Positions 37,067-47,964 of a stretch of DNA of 64,000 nucleotides are shown one piece after another. A program made the position numbers and the translations under genes. Source of the stretch: Acinetobacter sp. CS-2 (GTDB lineage: Bacteria; Pseudomonadota; Gammaproteobacteria; Pseudomonadales; Moraxellaceae); contig NZ_CP067019.1 in NCBI RefSeq assembly GCF_016599715.1, forward strand, positions 3,100,001 to 3,164,000, read 5' to 3'. Below the pieces are notes generated by a model, which was not told the DNA's origin, did no database searches, and worked only from the letters and a program-made list of their open reading frames with translations. Position 1 is the stretch's first letter, and the number at the start of each line of letters is the position of its first letter.

Positions 37067-39082
37067 TTAGAGCAACAGACTACGGATATCCGCCAACAAT
37101 TTGGTCAGCTTATGGGTAAAGCGTGCTGCATCTGCGCCATTAATCACCCGGTGGTCATAAGACAATGACAATGGAAGCATCAGCTTAGGATCAAAACTTG
37201 TACCATTCCAGACCGGTTGCATGGTGGCTGGTGAAATACCTAAAATCGCCACCTGAGGCCAGTTCACCAATGGGGTAAATGCGGTACCGCCAATTGAACC
37301 CAGGCTGGTAATCGTAAAGTTCGCACCTTGCAAATCTTTCGGTGACAATTTCTTGTCACGTGCTTTCTTGCTCAGCTCACCCAGTTCAACTGCAATTTGC
37401 TTGATTGATTTTTGATCTGGATTACGCAGTACCGGTACAGTCAAACCATCCGGTGTTGCCACGGCAATCCCCATATGGATTTCATTACGCAGCAATACCG
37501 ATTTTTGATCGTCTGCCAAATGGCCTGCAAAATACGGCTCTTCCTTCAACAGATGAGCGACTGCTTTGGCAATAAAAGCCAGAATCGTCAGGCTAATACC
37601 GTCTTGTTTAAACTTAGCTTTGAGTTCACCACGCCATGCTTCAAGTTCGGTAATATCTGCCAGGTCAAACTGCGTCACCTGTGGAATGTAGTTATTCAAT
37701 GACAATTGCGGCAGAGATACCTGTTGCAGACGGGTCATGGCTTTCACTTCACCACCGCCAAATGCCGAGAAGTCTGGCAATGCAGGCAAGCCAGGAACTT
37801 GTGCTACAGTCTGTGCTAACGGTGCAGCTTGAGGTGCAGTTAAGCGTGTTTTTACATAAGCAAAAACATCTTCCTTCATCAAGCGGTCATGAGCACCTGA
37901 TGCCTTCACTTCAGCAAGTACCACGCCCAACTCACGCGCCAGCTTACGCACCGCAGGACCGGCATAGACTTTGGCATTGGCAGCATTCTGCTCTTTGCTC
38001 AGCTTATCAGCCGATTGAACGGGTGCTTGTTCTACAGATGTAGCCGCTTGTGGCACTGCTGCCGGAGCAGGTGCTGCTTTGGCTGCAGGAGTAGCTTCAA
38101 CTTTAGCTGGCTGAGCTACAACTGCCTGTCCTTCCACTTCGATGGTTACCAGAGCCATGCCTTGTGAGACATTTTGCCCCATTTGTACGTGAATGGCTTT
38201 AATTACACCTGCCGATGAGCTTGGTACTTCAACGGTCGCTTTATCAGATTCAACCACAATAATGCTTTGATCCGCCTCAACCGTGTCACCGACTTGAACT
38301 AAAATTTCCGCCACTACAGCTTTATCTACACCCAGATCAGGCACAGCAATTTCAACGTCTCCGCTTGGTGCAGAGGCTACAGGTGCCTGAACTGATGTTT
38401 CTGTTTTTGGCGCATTCACAGAAGATGTTTCTGTAGAAGCTGTACTTGGTGCTGCTTCAACAGCTGAAGATGCAGTTTTCACTTTGAGCAGAACCACACC
38501 TTCTTTGACTGTGTCGCCTGCCCGAACTTCAACGCTCTCAACCGTACCTGAAACGGTACTTGGCACTTCTACAGTGGCTTTATCAGATTCCACCACTACA
38601 ATGCTTTGATCGACAGCAATTTCATCACCTACCTGGACCAAAATTTCGCCGACCAGGGCTTTTTCTACCCCAATGTCAGGGACTTGCACTTCAACAATTG
38701 AAGAGCTGCCAGTCGGAGCCTTCGGTGCAGAAGCTGCTGGTTGATGGGATGCCAGTTCCTGCATAATTTCCTGATCAGGCAGCGAGGTCGGAGTATTTTC
38801 CGAAGTCTTCTGTGAAGCAGCTGCTTCCTGGACTTCAGTCGCACTGGTTGAACCGTCTTCAGCTTCTAGTTCAATCAGGACCGAACCTTCTGAAACCACA
38901 TCGCCCGCTGCAACCGTAATACTTTTCACAATCCCTGCCGAAGTACTTGGCACTTCAACAGAGGCTTTATCTGATTCAAGCAAAATCAGGCTGTCATCTA
39001 CCGCAACGCTATCGCCTACTTTCACTAAAATTTCAGCAACGGTGGCTTTATCTACCCCAATATCAGGTGTTTTGATTTGCAT
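37067..39082 (-). CDS. aceF: Pyruvate dehydrogenase E2 (dihydrolipoyl acetyltransferase), three lipoyl domains
   Basis: The 671-residue core subunit of the pyruvate dehydrogenase complex, transferring acetyl groups to CoA. Three lipoyl domains (about residues 1-75, 130-205 and 245-320) each carry the lipoylated Lys in ESDKA. Ala/Pro-rich linkers separate them. The peripheral subunit-binding domain (AGPAVRKLARELGV, near 375) and the catalytic domain (about 435-671) with SYDHRVINGADAARF follow. The N-terminal sequence is nearly repeated across the three lipoyl domains. It begins 2 nt after aceE. The E3 subunit is not in the window. Confidence 0.96.
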   Translation of the reverse strand: MQIKTPDIGVDKATVAEILVKVGDSVAVDDSLILLESDKASVEVPSTSAGIVKSITVAAGDVVSEGSVLIELEAEDGSTSATEVQEAAASQKTSENTPTSLPDQEIMQELASHQPAASAPKAPTGSSSIVEVQVPDIGVEKALVGEILVQVGDEIAVDQSIVVVESDKATVEVPSTVSGTVESVEVRAGDTVKEGVVLLKVKTASSAVEAAPSTASTETSSVNAPKTETSVQAPVASAPSGDVEIAVPDLGVDKAVVAEILVQVGDTVEADQSIIVVESDKATVEVPSSSAGVIKAIHVQMGQNVSQGMALVTIEVEGQAVVAQPAKVEATPAAKAAPAPAAVPQAATSVEQAPVQSADKLSKEQNAANAKVYAGPAVRKLARELGVVLAEVKASGAHDRLMKEDVFAYVKTRLTAPQAAPLAQTVAQVPGLPALPDFSAFGGGEVKAMTRLQQVSLPQLSLNNYIPQVTQFDLADITELEAWRGELKAKFKQDGISLTILAFIAKAVAHLLKEEPYFAGHLADDQKSVLLRNEIHMGIAVATPDGLTVPVLRNPDQKSIKQIAVELGELSKKARDKKLSPKDLQGANFTITSLGSIGGTAFTPLVNWPQVAILGISPATMQPVWNGTSFDPKLMLPLSLSYDHRVINGADAARFTHKLTKLLADIRSLLL

Positions 39083-39084
39083 GC

Positions 39085-41799
39085 TTAGTTCTCCTCACCT
39101 GATTGTTCTTTATAGTCCGCAACCGCCTGAATTTCAGGATGTGCTTGAGGTGCCCAAGCGACTGGACGATCAGTATCAAGTTCAAAGCTGGAGATGGCAT
39201 CTTTCACCAAACGCGCATCAACCTCACCTTCATCGGCCAGTTTCTTCAAGGTTGCCACAACAATGTGCGCAGCATCCACACCGAAGTAACTACGCAAATT
39301 GCCACGAGTATCTGAACGGCCGTAACCATCGGTGCCCAAAGCTACAAATGGACGGTTGTCTGGAAGATAGGCACGAATCTGTTCGCTGTATGCGCGCATA
39401 TGATCGGTTGCAGAAACCACGATACCGTCTGTTTCACGCAATTGTTGTGACACCCAAGATTCTTTGGTGTCTTCTGCCAATGGATGCAGGCGATTGTATT
39501 CTTCACATGCCATACCATCACGTGCCAGTTCGTTGAAGCTGGTGACACTCCACACATTCGAGTGAATCTGGTATTCATCGCGCAAGATTTTCGCCGCTTT
39601 AATCACTTCACGAAGAATCACACCGGAACCCATCAGCTGAACAGTGGCTTTATCATCCTGTTCAAGCAGATACATACCGCGCTTGATGCCTTCTTCCACA
39701 CCTTGCGGCATTTCAGGATGCTCATAGTTTTCGTTCATGACGGTCAGGTAATAGAACACACGTTCCTGATTGACATACATGCGTTGCAAACCATCGTGTA
39801 CGATCACTGCAAGTTCATAACCGAAACATGGGTCATAAGACACACAGTTCGGAATAGTATTCGCCAGAATATGCGAATGACCATCCTGATGCTGCAAACC
39901 CTCACCATTCAATGTAGTACGGCCCGCAGTTGCACCCAACAAGAAACCTTGTGCCTGTGCATCACCGGCTGCCCAGGCAATATCGCCAATACGCTGGAAA
40001 CCGAACATCGAGTAGTACATGTACATTGGAATCATCGGCAGGTTATTGGTTGAATAACTGGTTGCCAAGGCTGCCCATGCACTCATTGCACCGGCCTCGT
40101 TAATTCCTTCCTGCAACATGTGACCATCTTTGGCTTCACGATAGTTCATCAGCTGTTCTTGGTCTTCGGGAGTATATTTCTGACCATGTGCAGCATAGAT
40201 CCCCAACTGACGGAACATGCCTTCTAAACCAAAGGTACGTGCTTCATCCGGTACGATCGGAACAACGCGGTCTTTAATGGCTTTTTCTTTCAGCAGCGCT
40301 GAAATTAAGCGAACCATCACCATCGTGGTTGATTGCTGTTTGCCATTTGAACCTTTTAATACCGCATCAAACACTGAAAGTTCTGGAATTGCCAAAACTT
40401 CACTTTCTTTACGACGTGCAGGCAGATAGCCACCCAATGCTTCACGACGTGCCTTCATGTATTTAATTTCAGGCGAGTTTTCACTTGGACGGTAGAATGG
40501 AACTTCTTCAAGCTGCTCATCGGTAAATGGCAGATTGAAACGGTTGCGTACATACTTGAGTGATTCAAGCTGCATTTTCTTGATTTGATGCGTTTTATTG
40601 ACCGCTTCAATTTCTTCGGACAGACCATAGCCTTTGACAGTCTTCGCTAAAATTACGGTTGGCTGACCTGTAGACTTCATTGCTTCGGCATAGGCAGCGT
40701 ACACTTTGTAAGGGTCATGACCGCCACGGTTTAAGTTATCGATGTCTTCATCACTTAAACCTTTAACAAGTTCTTCAGCTTCTGGGTATTTACCAAAAAA
40801 GTGTGCACGCGTATAAGCACCACCTTTGACTTGATAACGTTGATAATCACCATCAACGGCCTCTTCCATCACGGCTTTTAAAGCGCCTGACTCATCTTTG
40901 GCAAGCAGCGGATCCCAATGACGGCCCCATACCACTTTAATCACGCGCCAGCCGGCACCACGGAATAAGGATTCAAGTTCCTGGATAATCTTACCGTTAC
41001 CACGCACCGGACCATCAAGACGCTGTAAGTTACAGTTCACCACCCAAATCAGGTTATCTAACTTTTCACGACCGGCGAGCGAAATCGCACCTGTACTTTC
41101 CGGTTCATCCATCTCACCATCGCCAAGGTAAGCCCAGACCTTACGGTCTTCTTCTTTAATCAGACTACGGTTCATCAGGTATTTTTGAATATGCGCCTGA
41201 TAGATCGACATGATCGGACCCAGACCCATCGATACGGTCGGGAACTGCCAATAATCCGGCATCAAGTACGGATGCGGATAACTCGGTAAACCATTGCCAC
41301 CCACTTCACGGCGGAAATTGTTGAGCTGATCTTCAGTCAAACGGCCTTCAAGGAATGAACGCGCATAAATACCAGGCGCACAATGTCCTTGGTAATAGAT
41401 CATGTCACCACCAAAGTGGTCGCTATTGGCGCGGAAGAAGTGGTTAAAACCAACATCATACAAGGTTGCAGAAGATGCAAAACTGGCCAGGTGACCACCC
41501 AGGTCGTCACCGGTTTTATTGGCACGTAACACCATTGCCAAGGCATTCCAGCGAATCAGGGCACGGATACGGCGTTCCATATCCTGGTCACCTGGCATGG
41601 CCGGGGTTTCTTCAACTGAAATGGTATTAAGATAAGGAGTATTTAGACGCTGAATAGGAACATGCTTGGCAATCGCGCGCTGATAGAGTTTTTCTAACAA
41701 AAATGCAGCACGCTCTGTACCCATATGCTGTAAAACCGAGTCAAATGCATCTTGCCATTCTTGGGTTTCTTGCGCGTCGGTATCACCATAAAACGCCAT
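39085..41799 (-). CDS. aceE: Pyruvate dehydrogenase E1 component
   Basis: A 904-residue homodimeric, thiamine-diphosphate-dependent E1 that decarboxylates pyruvate and acetylates the lipoyl groups of E2. The cofactor motif starts GDGEMDEPES (near residue 230) and ends NCNLQRLDGPV. Further family blocks are YQGHCAPGIYARSFLEGRL (near 130-150) and the second-half GEGLQHQDGHSH. AGGTG shortly before ATG 41799 supports the start. It is transcribed with aceF. Length is close to the enteric protein (about 887). Confidence 0.97.
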   Translation of the reverse strand: MAFYGDTDAQETQEWQDAFDSVLQHMGTERAAFLLEKLYQRAIAKHVPIQRLNTPYLNTISVEETPAMPGDQDMERRIRALIRWNALAMVLRANKTGDDLGGHLASFASSATLYDVGFNHFFRANSDHFGGDMIYYQGHCAPGIYARSFLEGRLTEDQLNNFRREVGGNGLPSYPHPYLMPDYWQFPTVSMGLGPIMSIYQAHIQKYLMNRSLIKEEDRKVWAYLGDGEMDEPESTGAISLAGREKLDNLIWVVNCNLQRLDGPVRGNGKIIQELESLFRGAGWRVIKVVWGRHWDPLLAKDESGALKAVMEEAVDGDYQRYQVKGGAYTRAHFFGKYPEAEELVKGLSDEDIDNLNRGGHDPYKVYAAYAEAMKSTGQPTVILAKTVKGYGLSEEIEAVNKTHQIKKMQLESLKYVRNRFNLPFTDEQLEEVPFYRPSENSPEIKYMKARREALGGYLPARRKESEVLAIPELSVFDAVLKGSNGKQQSTTMVMVRLISALLKEKAIKDRVVPIVPDEARTFGLEGMFRQLGIYAAHGQKYTPEDQEQLMNYREAKDGHMLQEGINEAGAMSAWAALATSYSTNNLPMIPMYMYYSMFGFQRIGDIAWAAGDAQAQGFLLGATAGRTTLNGEGLQHQDGHSHILANTIPNCVSYDPCFGYELAVIVHDGLQRMYVNQERVFYYLTVMNENYEHPEMPQGVEEGIKRGMYLLEQDDKATVQLMGSGVILREVIKAAKILRDEYQIHSNVWSVTSFNELARDGMACEEYNRLHPLAEDTKESWVSQQLRETDGIVVSATDHMRAYSEQIRAYLPDNRPFVALGTDGYGRSDTRGNLRSYFGVDAAHIVVATLKKLADEGEVDARLVKDAISSFELDTDRPVAWAPQAHPEIQAVADYKEQSGEEN

Positions 41800-41941
41800 A
41801 TTTCACCTATTCCTTAAGCTTATTTATAGTTTCTATATGTATCACACTTTAGAGGGCATCAGTTATCGCCACAACTGAATACGGAATACCACTATTATTT
41901 AGATAATAAATACTCATTGACCATTCTTTACGCAATAAAAC

Positions 41942-41970
41942 AAAAAACCGCCAATAAAGGCGGTTTTTTA
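41942..41970 (-). terminator. Intrinsic terminator of the M23 peptidase gene
   Basis: AAAAAACCGCC and GGCGGTTTTTT pair around a 6-nt loop, about 90 nt beyond the peptidase stop and upstream of aceE. Confidence 0.85.
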
Positions 41971-42058
41971 TACAATAACTATTCTCTTGAATGATACTAT
42001 TATATTCGAAAGCTCTAAATGCCCTAGAGTTACTCTTTAACGAATATGTACATCTATC

Positions 42059-42748
42059 TTATGGCAACATTGCTAAATAAGTAGATGGATTTTTGCGTTG
42101 TCCATCTTTCACTACTTCATAATGCAAATGTGGACCGGTACAACGACCTGTACAACCCACATTGGCAATGTGCTCTCCAGCTTCTACGCGATCACCAACA
42201 CGGGCAATTAAACGTGATGCATGCGCATAACGGGTTAAATAGCCATTACCGTGATTAATTTCCACGTATTGGCCATAACCTGTACCCCAACCCGATTTGG
42301 TCACTACACCCGGGCCAGTCGCATAAATAGGCGTACCGCTTGGTGCGGACAAATCCAGACCAGAGTGATTTTCAGCGCGGCCACCCATGGTACGGCCACC
42401 AAAGTCTGAGCTCACACGTTTCATGGCTGGAAGGGGATGAGATACTAACCAGGAGTAAGCGTTGCCAGAATAAGTTTGTGAATTCTTTGAACCATATTTT
42501 TTAGCCAATGATTCATTGTTTAATTCAATTGTTTTTTCACGCAATTGAACATTCATTCTGGTTTCAGCAGGAAGATCAATATCATTTGACTCTGCATAAG
42601 ACCCTTGAGCCAAAGTACGAGTCAATTGTTCAATGCGATCTTCCGATACATTATTAGAGTTAGGATTTAATTCAACTAAATCTGCAAAAGCCACAGATGC
42701 GGCAGAAGCTGCCAATGAAAACGCTAATAAAATACGTCGCGTATGCAT
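42059..42748 (-). CDS. M23-family zinc metallopeptidase
   Basis: A 229-residue exported protein with a signal peptide ending AFA and a C-terminal LytM/M23 domain (about residues 105-225). Zinc ligands are visible in NHSGLDLSAPSGTPIYA (His and Asp) and PHLHYEVVKDG. The family cleaves peptidoglycan cross-bridges or, if degenerate, activates amidases. Here the ligand set looks complete, so it is probably an active endopeptidase. It sits beside dciA and lpxC, as in Pseudomonas, where such a gene lies between the division cluster and secA. Confidence 0.88.
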   Translation of the reverse strand: MHTRRILLAFSLAASAASVAFADLVELNPNSNNVSEDRIEQLTRTLAQGSYAESNDIDLPAETRMNVQLREKTIELNNESLAKKYGSKNSQTYSGNAYSWLVSHPLPAMKRVSSDFGGRTMGGRAENHSGLDLSAPSGTPIYATGPGVVTKSGWGTGYGQYVEINHGNGYLTRYAHASRLIARVGDRVEAGEHIANVGCTGRCTGPHLHYEVVKDGQRKNPSTYLAMLP

Positions 42749-42857
42749 AAAAAAACCTCTTTTAACTGTTCTTAGTCAATGTCCTTGCGTGATCTCTTCC
42801 TTGATATCCACTAAAAGAAGTGCGTAAGATTAAGACACAAGTATGTAGGAACAATGT

Positions 42858-43298
42858 ATGTCGGAACCAGTTAACATCTTTCAACAAACAAGAAAACACT
42901 TAAAAACAGGAAACTTTACGTTTCTCTCTACACAAGTTGCTGCATGGCAGAAACTTACAAAACTCATTCAACCGATATTGCCCCAACCGGAGCAATGGCA
43001 AGTTGTTTGTTATGAACATGGCATTTTGACGATTACGGGTGCAAATCAAGCCATGATTAGCCAGCTTGCCTATCTTCAAAAGCAATATATCTCACAATTG
43101 TTACAATTACCTGAATTTAAAGACTTACAAAAATTGCAAGTACGATTAAGAATTCAGACGCAACCCCCTTTAAAACCCCAATCTCTGTCCCGATCCCTTA
43201 GTCCAGATACTCAAGACTTACTGCGTGGTGCTGCCGACTTTGTAAGCGACCCTAAGCTTAGCCAAGCTATGCTACGTTTGGCAAGAAATAAAAAGTAA
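42858..43298 (+). CDS. dciA: DUF721 protein, probable replicative helicase loader DciA
   Basis: A 146-residue protein of the DUF721/DciA family, the ancestral helper for loading DnaB helicase in bacteria without DnaC. The N-terminal half (about 10-105) forms the KH-like domain (VAAWQKLTKLIQPILPQPEQW). The C-terminal tail, LSPDTQDLLRGAADFVSDPKLSQAMLRLARNKK region, is predicted helical and resembles tails that contact the helicase. AGGA 7 nt before ATG 42858 supports the start, and an ATG 4 nt earlier stops at once. It is divergent from the M23 gene and convergent with lpxC. Confidence 0.85.
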   Translation: MSEPVNIFQQTRKHLKTGNFTFLSTQVAAWQKLTKLIQPILPQPEQWQVVCYEHGILTITGANQAMISQLAYLQKQYISQLLQLPEFKDLQKLQVRLRIQTQPPLKPQSLSRSLSPDTQDLLRGAADFVSDPKLSQAMLRLARNKK

Positions 43299-43395
43299 CC
43301 AATACAGGCATATCTTTGAATTAAGAAAAAAAACATGTGAACTGCTTAACAATTCATTTTGTTATACTATAACGTGTGCATTAAAAGACAATAAC

Positions 43396-44298
43396 TTATG
43401 TCACACTTACATAAGAAATTGGGCATTGATTAATGTCATCAAATGTTACAATTTCGTAATTACTTGGATCACTTTTAACATTGCGTAATAATTGATTATT
43501 TAAGGCATGTCCGGACTTATACCCATCAAATTTGGCAATAATCTGGTGGCCTAAGAGATATAAATCCCCGACTGCATCCAGAATTTTGTGACGGACAAAT
43601 TCATCTGAGAAGCGAAGCCCTTCTTCATTGACCACACCAGTTTCATCTACCCCAATGGCATTGTCCAGACTCGCCCCCAAGGCCAGATTATTGGCTTTTA
43701 GATAATCCAGATCTTTCATAAAACCAAAAGTACGTGCTCCACTGACTTCATAGACAAAAGTTTCGGTAGAAAAGTCGATGGTTGCTGACTGATATTCTTT
43801 TTTAAATGCAGGATGATCAAAATCAATGGTAAAGTTGAGCTGGAAGCCATCATGAGGATGAAATACTGCACGCTTATCATCAATGAATGCTTCAACATGT
43901 TTTAAAATTTTTATAAATTTTTTCGGTGCATCCTGTTCTTGTAGTCCGCCTTGCATCAGCAGGTAAATAAATGGACCAGCACTACCGTCCATAATCGGAA
44001 CTTCTGAAGCCGAAACTTCAATAATCAGGTTATCAATCCCCAGTCCTGCAATGGCACTCATGACATGCTCAATGGTCCCGACTTTGGCATTTTCCTGAAC
44101 CAAGTTTGAACACATAAATGCTTCTTGAATCAGCATGGCGTCTGCAGGAATGTCCACCTGCGGATCTAAATCGATACGTCGAAATACAATACCCCCATCC
44201 ACATGGTGCGGCACAAAGTTAATTAAGACTTTTTGCCCACTATGAAGACCAATACCGCTCGCTTTCACGACACGCTGTAGGGTACGTTGTTTCAACAT
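43396..44298 (-). CDS. lpxC: UDP-3-O-acyl-N-acetylglucosamine deacetylase
   Basis: A 300-residue zinc deacetylase, the committed step of lipid A synthesis. It begins [21 protein letters not shown] and contains [18 protein letters not shown] (zinc His near residue 78) and [16 protein letters not shown] (zinc His and Asp near 240). Length is typical (about 300). It is separated from ftsZ by a terminator, so it may have its own promoter despite ending the division cluster. Confidence 0.96.
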   Translation of the reverse strand: MLKQRTLQRVVKASGIGLHSGQKVLINFVPHHVDGGIVFRRIDLDPQVDIPADAMLIQEAFMCSNLVQENAKVGTIEHVMSAIAGLGIDNLIIEVSASEVPIMDGSAGPFIYLLMQGGLQEQDAPKKFIKILKHVEAFIDDKRAVFHPHDGFQLNFTIDFDHPAFKKEYQSATIDFSTETFVYEVSGARTFGFMKDLDYLKANNLALGASLDNAIGVDETGVVNEEGLRFSDEFVRHKILDAVGDLYLLGHQIIAKFDGYKSGHALNNQLLRNVKSDPSNYEIVTFDDINQCPISYVSVT

Positions 44299-44362
44299 GT
44301 TTTTCTATCATCTGCTCATCAAACCGCTATACGTTAGCATATTTAGCCATTGATAAAAAATA

Positions 44363-44388
44363 AAAAGGTAGTCTTGCGACTACCTTTT
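44363..44388 (-). terminator. Intrinsic terminator of ftsZ
   Basis: AAAAGGTAGTC and GACTACCTTTT form a perfect stem around TTGC, between ftsZ and lpxC. Confidence 0.85.
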
Positions 44389-44422
44389 CTGTTGAATTTA
44401 TGCATTCTGCATAAATTTACCA

Positions 44423-45613
44423 TTATTTACGTTGCTGATTTTTCAAGTAATCCTGAATACTCATTGGCGTTGGACGGGCTGAACCGACTGCTGGAGCAGG
44501 TGCCGCTGCTGCCTCATTTTGCTGACGTTGAATGGCTGGCACATCATCATCTTCAACGACAGCCTGAGCCGTATGAGTGACTGGACGTGTTGCAGACTGT
44601 ACTGATGGGCGTTTTACCGTATCTGCAGAGTCCGCTGAATTACGGGTCAAACCGGTTGCAATTACAGTGACACTGATTTCATCACGCGCATCCGGATCAA
44701 AGACCGTACCGTAAAACACCTGACCTTCATCAAGATCGACAATCTGGTTGACGACATCGGTAATTTCTTCAATTTCACCGAAGGTCACATCATCACCACC
44801 GGTGACGTTAATTAAAATGCCTTTGGCATTCATAATAGTCACGTTATCCAGTAATGGGCTGCGAATAGCCTGTTCAGCCGCCTGACGGGCGCGTGTTTCA
44901 CCACGGCCTGAACCCACACCCATCATCGCATAACCGCGAGTGCTCATGGCCGTTTTCAAATCAGCAAAGTCAAGGTTGATATGACCGGGACGAACCACCA
45001 GATCAAAAATACTGCGCACTGCATTCAGCAATACATCATCTGCCTTTTTATAAGCATCTTTCATGGAAATGTCACGGAAGACTTTAAGCAAACGCTGGTT
45101 AGGAATAATAATTAATGAATCGACATGTGCTTCCAGAGCTTCAATGCCTTTTTCTGCCGACTGTTGACGACGCTTACCTTCAAAGTTAAACGGAGTCGTC
45201 ACCACACCCACAGTTAAAATGCCCATTTCTTTGGCAATTTCAGCAACAACTGGCGCAGCACCCGTACCTGTACCACCACCCATACCGGCAGTGACAAATA
45301 CCATATCGGTACCCTCCAGATGTTGGCGAATCAGTTCACGGCTTTCTTCAGCAGCAGTTTGACCTACTTGCGGATTTGCACCTGCCCCCAGACCACGCGT
45401 GCTTTGTTCACCTAACTGGATTTTGAATTGGGCATTCATACGGTCTAAAGCTTGTTTGTCGGTATTGGCACAAACAAATTTTACCCCTTGAATGTCGGAT
45501 TCAAGCATGTGTTGCACGGCATTACCACCAGCACCACCAACACCAAATACAGTGAAACGGGCTTGACCGTTGCTATCGTTTTGATCATCTTCTAAAAATT
45601 CAAATGAGGCCAT
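44423..45613 (-). CDS. ftsZ: Cell-division GTPase FtsZ
   Basis: A 396-residue tubulin homologue that forms the division ring. The GTP-binding loop [12 protein letters not shown] (near residue 108) and N-terminal [12 protein letters not shown] are intact. The linker (about 320-380) is rich in Ala, Pro and Gln, and the C-terminal peptide [14 protein letters not shown] matches the conserved FtsA/ZipA-binding tail. I start it at ATG 45613 (MASFEFLED), as in relatives, rather than the in-frame GTG 45649. It is the end of the murG-murC-ddl-ftsQ-ftsA-ftsZ run. Confidence 0.97.
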   Translation of the reverse strand: MASFEFLEDDQNDSNGQARFTVFGVGGAGGNAVQHMLESDIQGVKFVCANTDKQALDRMNAQFKIQLGEQSTRGLGAGANPQVGQTAAEESRELIRQHLEGTDMVFVTAGMGGGTGTGAAPVVAEIAKEMGILTVGVVTTPFNFEGKRRQQSAEKGIEALEAHVDSLIIIPNQRLLKVFRDISMKDAYKKADDVLLNAVRSIFDLVVRPGHINLDFADLKTAMSTRGYAMMGVGSGRGETRARQAAEQAIRSPLLDNVTIMNAKGILINVTGGDDVTFGEIEEITDVVNQIVDLDEGQVFYGTVFDPDARDEISVTVIATGLTRNSADSADTVKRPSVQSATRPVTHTAQAVVEDDDVPAIQRQQNEAAAAPAPAVGSARPTPMSIQDYLKNQQRK

Positions 45614-45772
45614 GACCTTTGGATTTCCTAATTCGTAATTGGCAGTCACTTAAGCCCGTATACTGCCTTGATCTTAATAAAAATTGAGTTTAGGATGCTG
45701 TCCAACCACACACTTGTCAAGTGCAAGCCGTTAGACGAACAACTTCCTTACAATATTCCCAATAAATTTCAC

Positions 45773-47035
45773 TTAAAATATCGATTTTAACTGATTGTTT
45801 AACGCTGACCATGCCCGACCGACCCGCTTAAATAGAGTCAGTTTTTCAGGATCTGTCGCTTCTACAATAGTATCTTGCGTATCACTTTGGCTAAACATCA
45901 ACAAGCCGGCAGCAGTGGCATACTGTGAACGGCGCAAAGCCGCCTGATTCTGTTCATCAGCATGTACTTGTACTGGTGGATTGCCTAAATGCGCTGACAC
46001 CCCCAACATATGACGTGCCAAATTCACCATACCTTCAATTTGACTAGCATCACCCGTCAGAACTACACCATGATACAGACCATGAATGGCCCCATTCTGC
46101 TTTAATTCTTGATGAACCTGGGTCAGAATTTCTTCATAACGCGCAATAATGATTTCTGCCAATTCAATACGGCTAATGGTCTGTGGACCATCAATGCCCT
46201 GAAATTGAATCATATGGTCAGGTTTAACCACTTTCAGGTCAACACAGCCATACAACAATTTCAGCCGTTCAGCTTCTTCAGTGGTGGTTTGCAATACCGC
46301 AGCAATATCACGGGTGACATGCTCTCCCCCACGCTGCAAAGTATGCGTCAATGCCAAGCGACCATCCAGATAAACGGCAATATTGGTGGTACCGGCACCG
46401 ATATCGACCAAACATACCCCATATTCTTTTTCATCTTTCAGCAAACTGGCTTCAGCTGTTGCCAAACAGGAAACCACCATTTTCTCCACGCCAATATTAG
46501 CCCCTTTAAGGGCACGATCCAGATTTTGCATGGTGCTGATTGGCAACATCATCAGCTGATAATGCCCGATCATGCTATGAGCAGACATGCGAATCGGATT
46601 TTGCACCCATTCCGCAGAATCATCCAGTTCAAAACCTAAAGGTACCGCACTCACCAGATAATGGTCTGAAGTCAAATGACTGGCTTTGGCCAATTCGAGT
46701 GCACGAACCACTTCGCTTGTTGTAATTGTGTGGTCGCTATTTTCAATCGGAGTACGGCCTGAGGCATAAAAGCTTTTTAATTCTGCACTTGGAATGGAAA
46801 CCCAGGCAGAATGCACCCGGCATTCAGCCATATCTTCTGCTTCTTGTACGGCATTTTTAATTGCAGTGATGACCTTATCGAGACTTACAATTTTCCCTTT
46901 ATTCATGCCTCGGTTACGAGCGGTTGCCATCCCAATCACTTGGATATTGTCTGGCGCATGTACCTTACCAATCAAAACTGAAACTTTGTGTGTCCCAATG
47001 TCAATCGCAACAACCGAGGGAACAGCTTCATTCAT
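45773..47035 (-). CDS. ftsA: Cell-division protein FtsA
   Basis: A 420-residue actin-like ATPase that anchors FtsZ to the membrane. The phosphate-1 motif VAIDIGTHKVSVLIG lies at residues 9-23 and the phosphate-2 region VDIGAGTTNIAVY near 210. The C-terminus (RAWSALNNQLKSIF) forms the amphipathic membrane-targeting helix. Its length is typical. It lies between ftsQ and ftsZ. Confidence 0.96.
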   Translation of the reverse strand: MNEAVPSVVAIDIGTHKVSVLIGKVHAPDNIQVIGMATARNRGMNKGKIVSLDKVITAIKNAVQEAEDMAECRVHSAWVSIPSAELKSFYASGRTPIENSDHTITTSEVVRALELAKASHLTSDHYLVSAVPLGFELDDSAEWVQNPIRMSAHSMIGHYQLMMLPISTMQNLDRALKGANIGVEKMVVSCLATAEASLLKDEKEYGVCLVDIGAGTTNIAVYLDGRLALTHTLQRGGEHVTRDIAAVLQTTTEEAERLKLLYGCVDLKVVKPDHMIQFQGIDGPQTISRIELAEIIIARYEEILTQVHQELKQNGAIHGLYHGVVLTGDASQIEGMVNLARHMLGVSAHLGNPPVQVHADEQNQAALRRSQYATAAGLLMFSQSDTQDTIVEATDPEKLTLFKRVGRAWSALNNQLKSIF

Positions 47036-47106
47036 TATCTACTACTACCATTACGTGTTTAGTTAATTTATGGCCTTAAGCCTCTATTTTATATAAAGCC
47101 GCTCAA

Positions 47107-47961
47107 TTATGGCTTTACCGTTCTTGTATCTGCAATGCTTGTGTCATCAATCGTTACAACAAAATGACCATTTACAATATTCGGGGGTGCTGCATTCTTC
47201 CATTGTATGGCCAATCCGTTTCTATAACGCAAGTCTACTGATGAAATTTTAGCCCAAACGGGTTTTAGATCACTTTGTGCCAGATGACTTAAGCGTTGAA
47301 GTTTACCCATGGTCTGATCCTGATCGACAATAATGCGTAAACCTGAATCAAACTGCATGAACCAGGTCATACGTTTTGTTAAATATAATTCTTTTAAACG
47401 AATGTTGACCGGCAGGAACAACTGGTTAATTTCATTGTAGCGACGCATCATCATTTTTGACTGAGAAGCGGGACCATGCAGCAAAGGTAATTTCTGGTTA
47501 TTCTGCGGCACCACTTCTGCAAAAATATCACCACTGTCACTCAATAGCCGTCCGGTTCCCCAACGAGCAATGGCATGACGCGGCATGACGCGCACACGAA
47601 TTGAATTTGGCCATGCACGTGAGACTACCACGCGATCCACCCAAGACAACGCTAAAGCCTGATCGCGGATTTGTTCCAGATCAGAGGTAAAATAATTTTC
47701 TGTCACCTTGGGTGCAACATGAGTCATGACCTGGCGATTTTCAGCCTCTGAGCGGGTACCCACTACACTCAGTTTAGCCACCTGGGCATCCGTCATAACA
47801 CCATACAGACCATAAATCCCCACTGCCAATACGGCAAGTGCAACCAGCAACAACAACCAGCCACCCAAATTCGCAAGCTTTTCCTTAGGTGTAGGTAGCT
47901 TTTCATGAATAGAGGTAATTGCTGCTCGTTTACGACGCATTGAAGCAGGGAGTTGAGCCAT
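47107..47961 (-). CDS. ftsQ: Cell-division protein FtsQ
   Basis: A 284-residue bitopic divisome protein. A basic cytoplasmic stretch (about 1-33) precedes one transmembrane helix (about 35-55, WLLLLVALAVLAVGIYGLYG). A periplasmic POTRA domain (AKLSVVGTRSEAENRQVM, about 62-130) and a beta domain follow. It links the late divisome proteins FtsB/FtsL to the ring. It starts 4 nt after the ddl stop. Confidence 0.94.
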   Translation of the reverse strand: MAQLPASMRRKRAAITSIHEKLPTPKEKLANLGGWLLLLVALAVLAVGIYGLYGVMTDAQVAKLSVVGTRSEAENRQVMTHVAPKVTENYFTSDLEQIRDQALALSWVDRVVVSRAWPNSIRVRVMPRHAIARWGTGRLLSDSGDIFAEVVPQNNQKLPLLHGPASQSKMMMRRYNEINQLFLPVNIRLKELYLTKRMTWFMQFDSGLRIIVDQDQTMGKLQRLSHLAQSDLKPVWAKISSVDLRYRNGLAIQWKNAAPPNIVNGHFVVTIDDTSIADTRTVKP

Positions 47962-47964
47962 AAT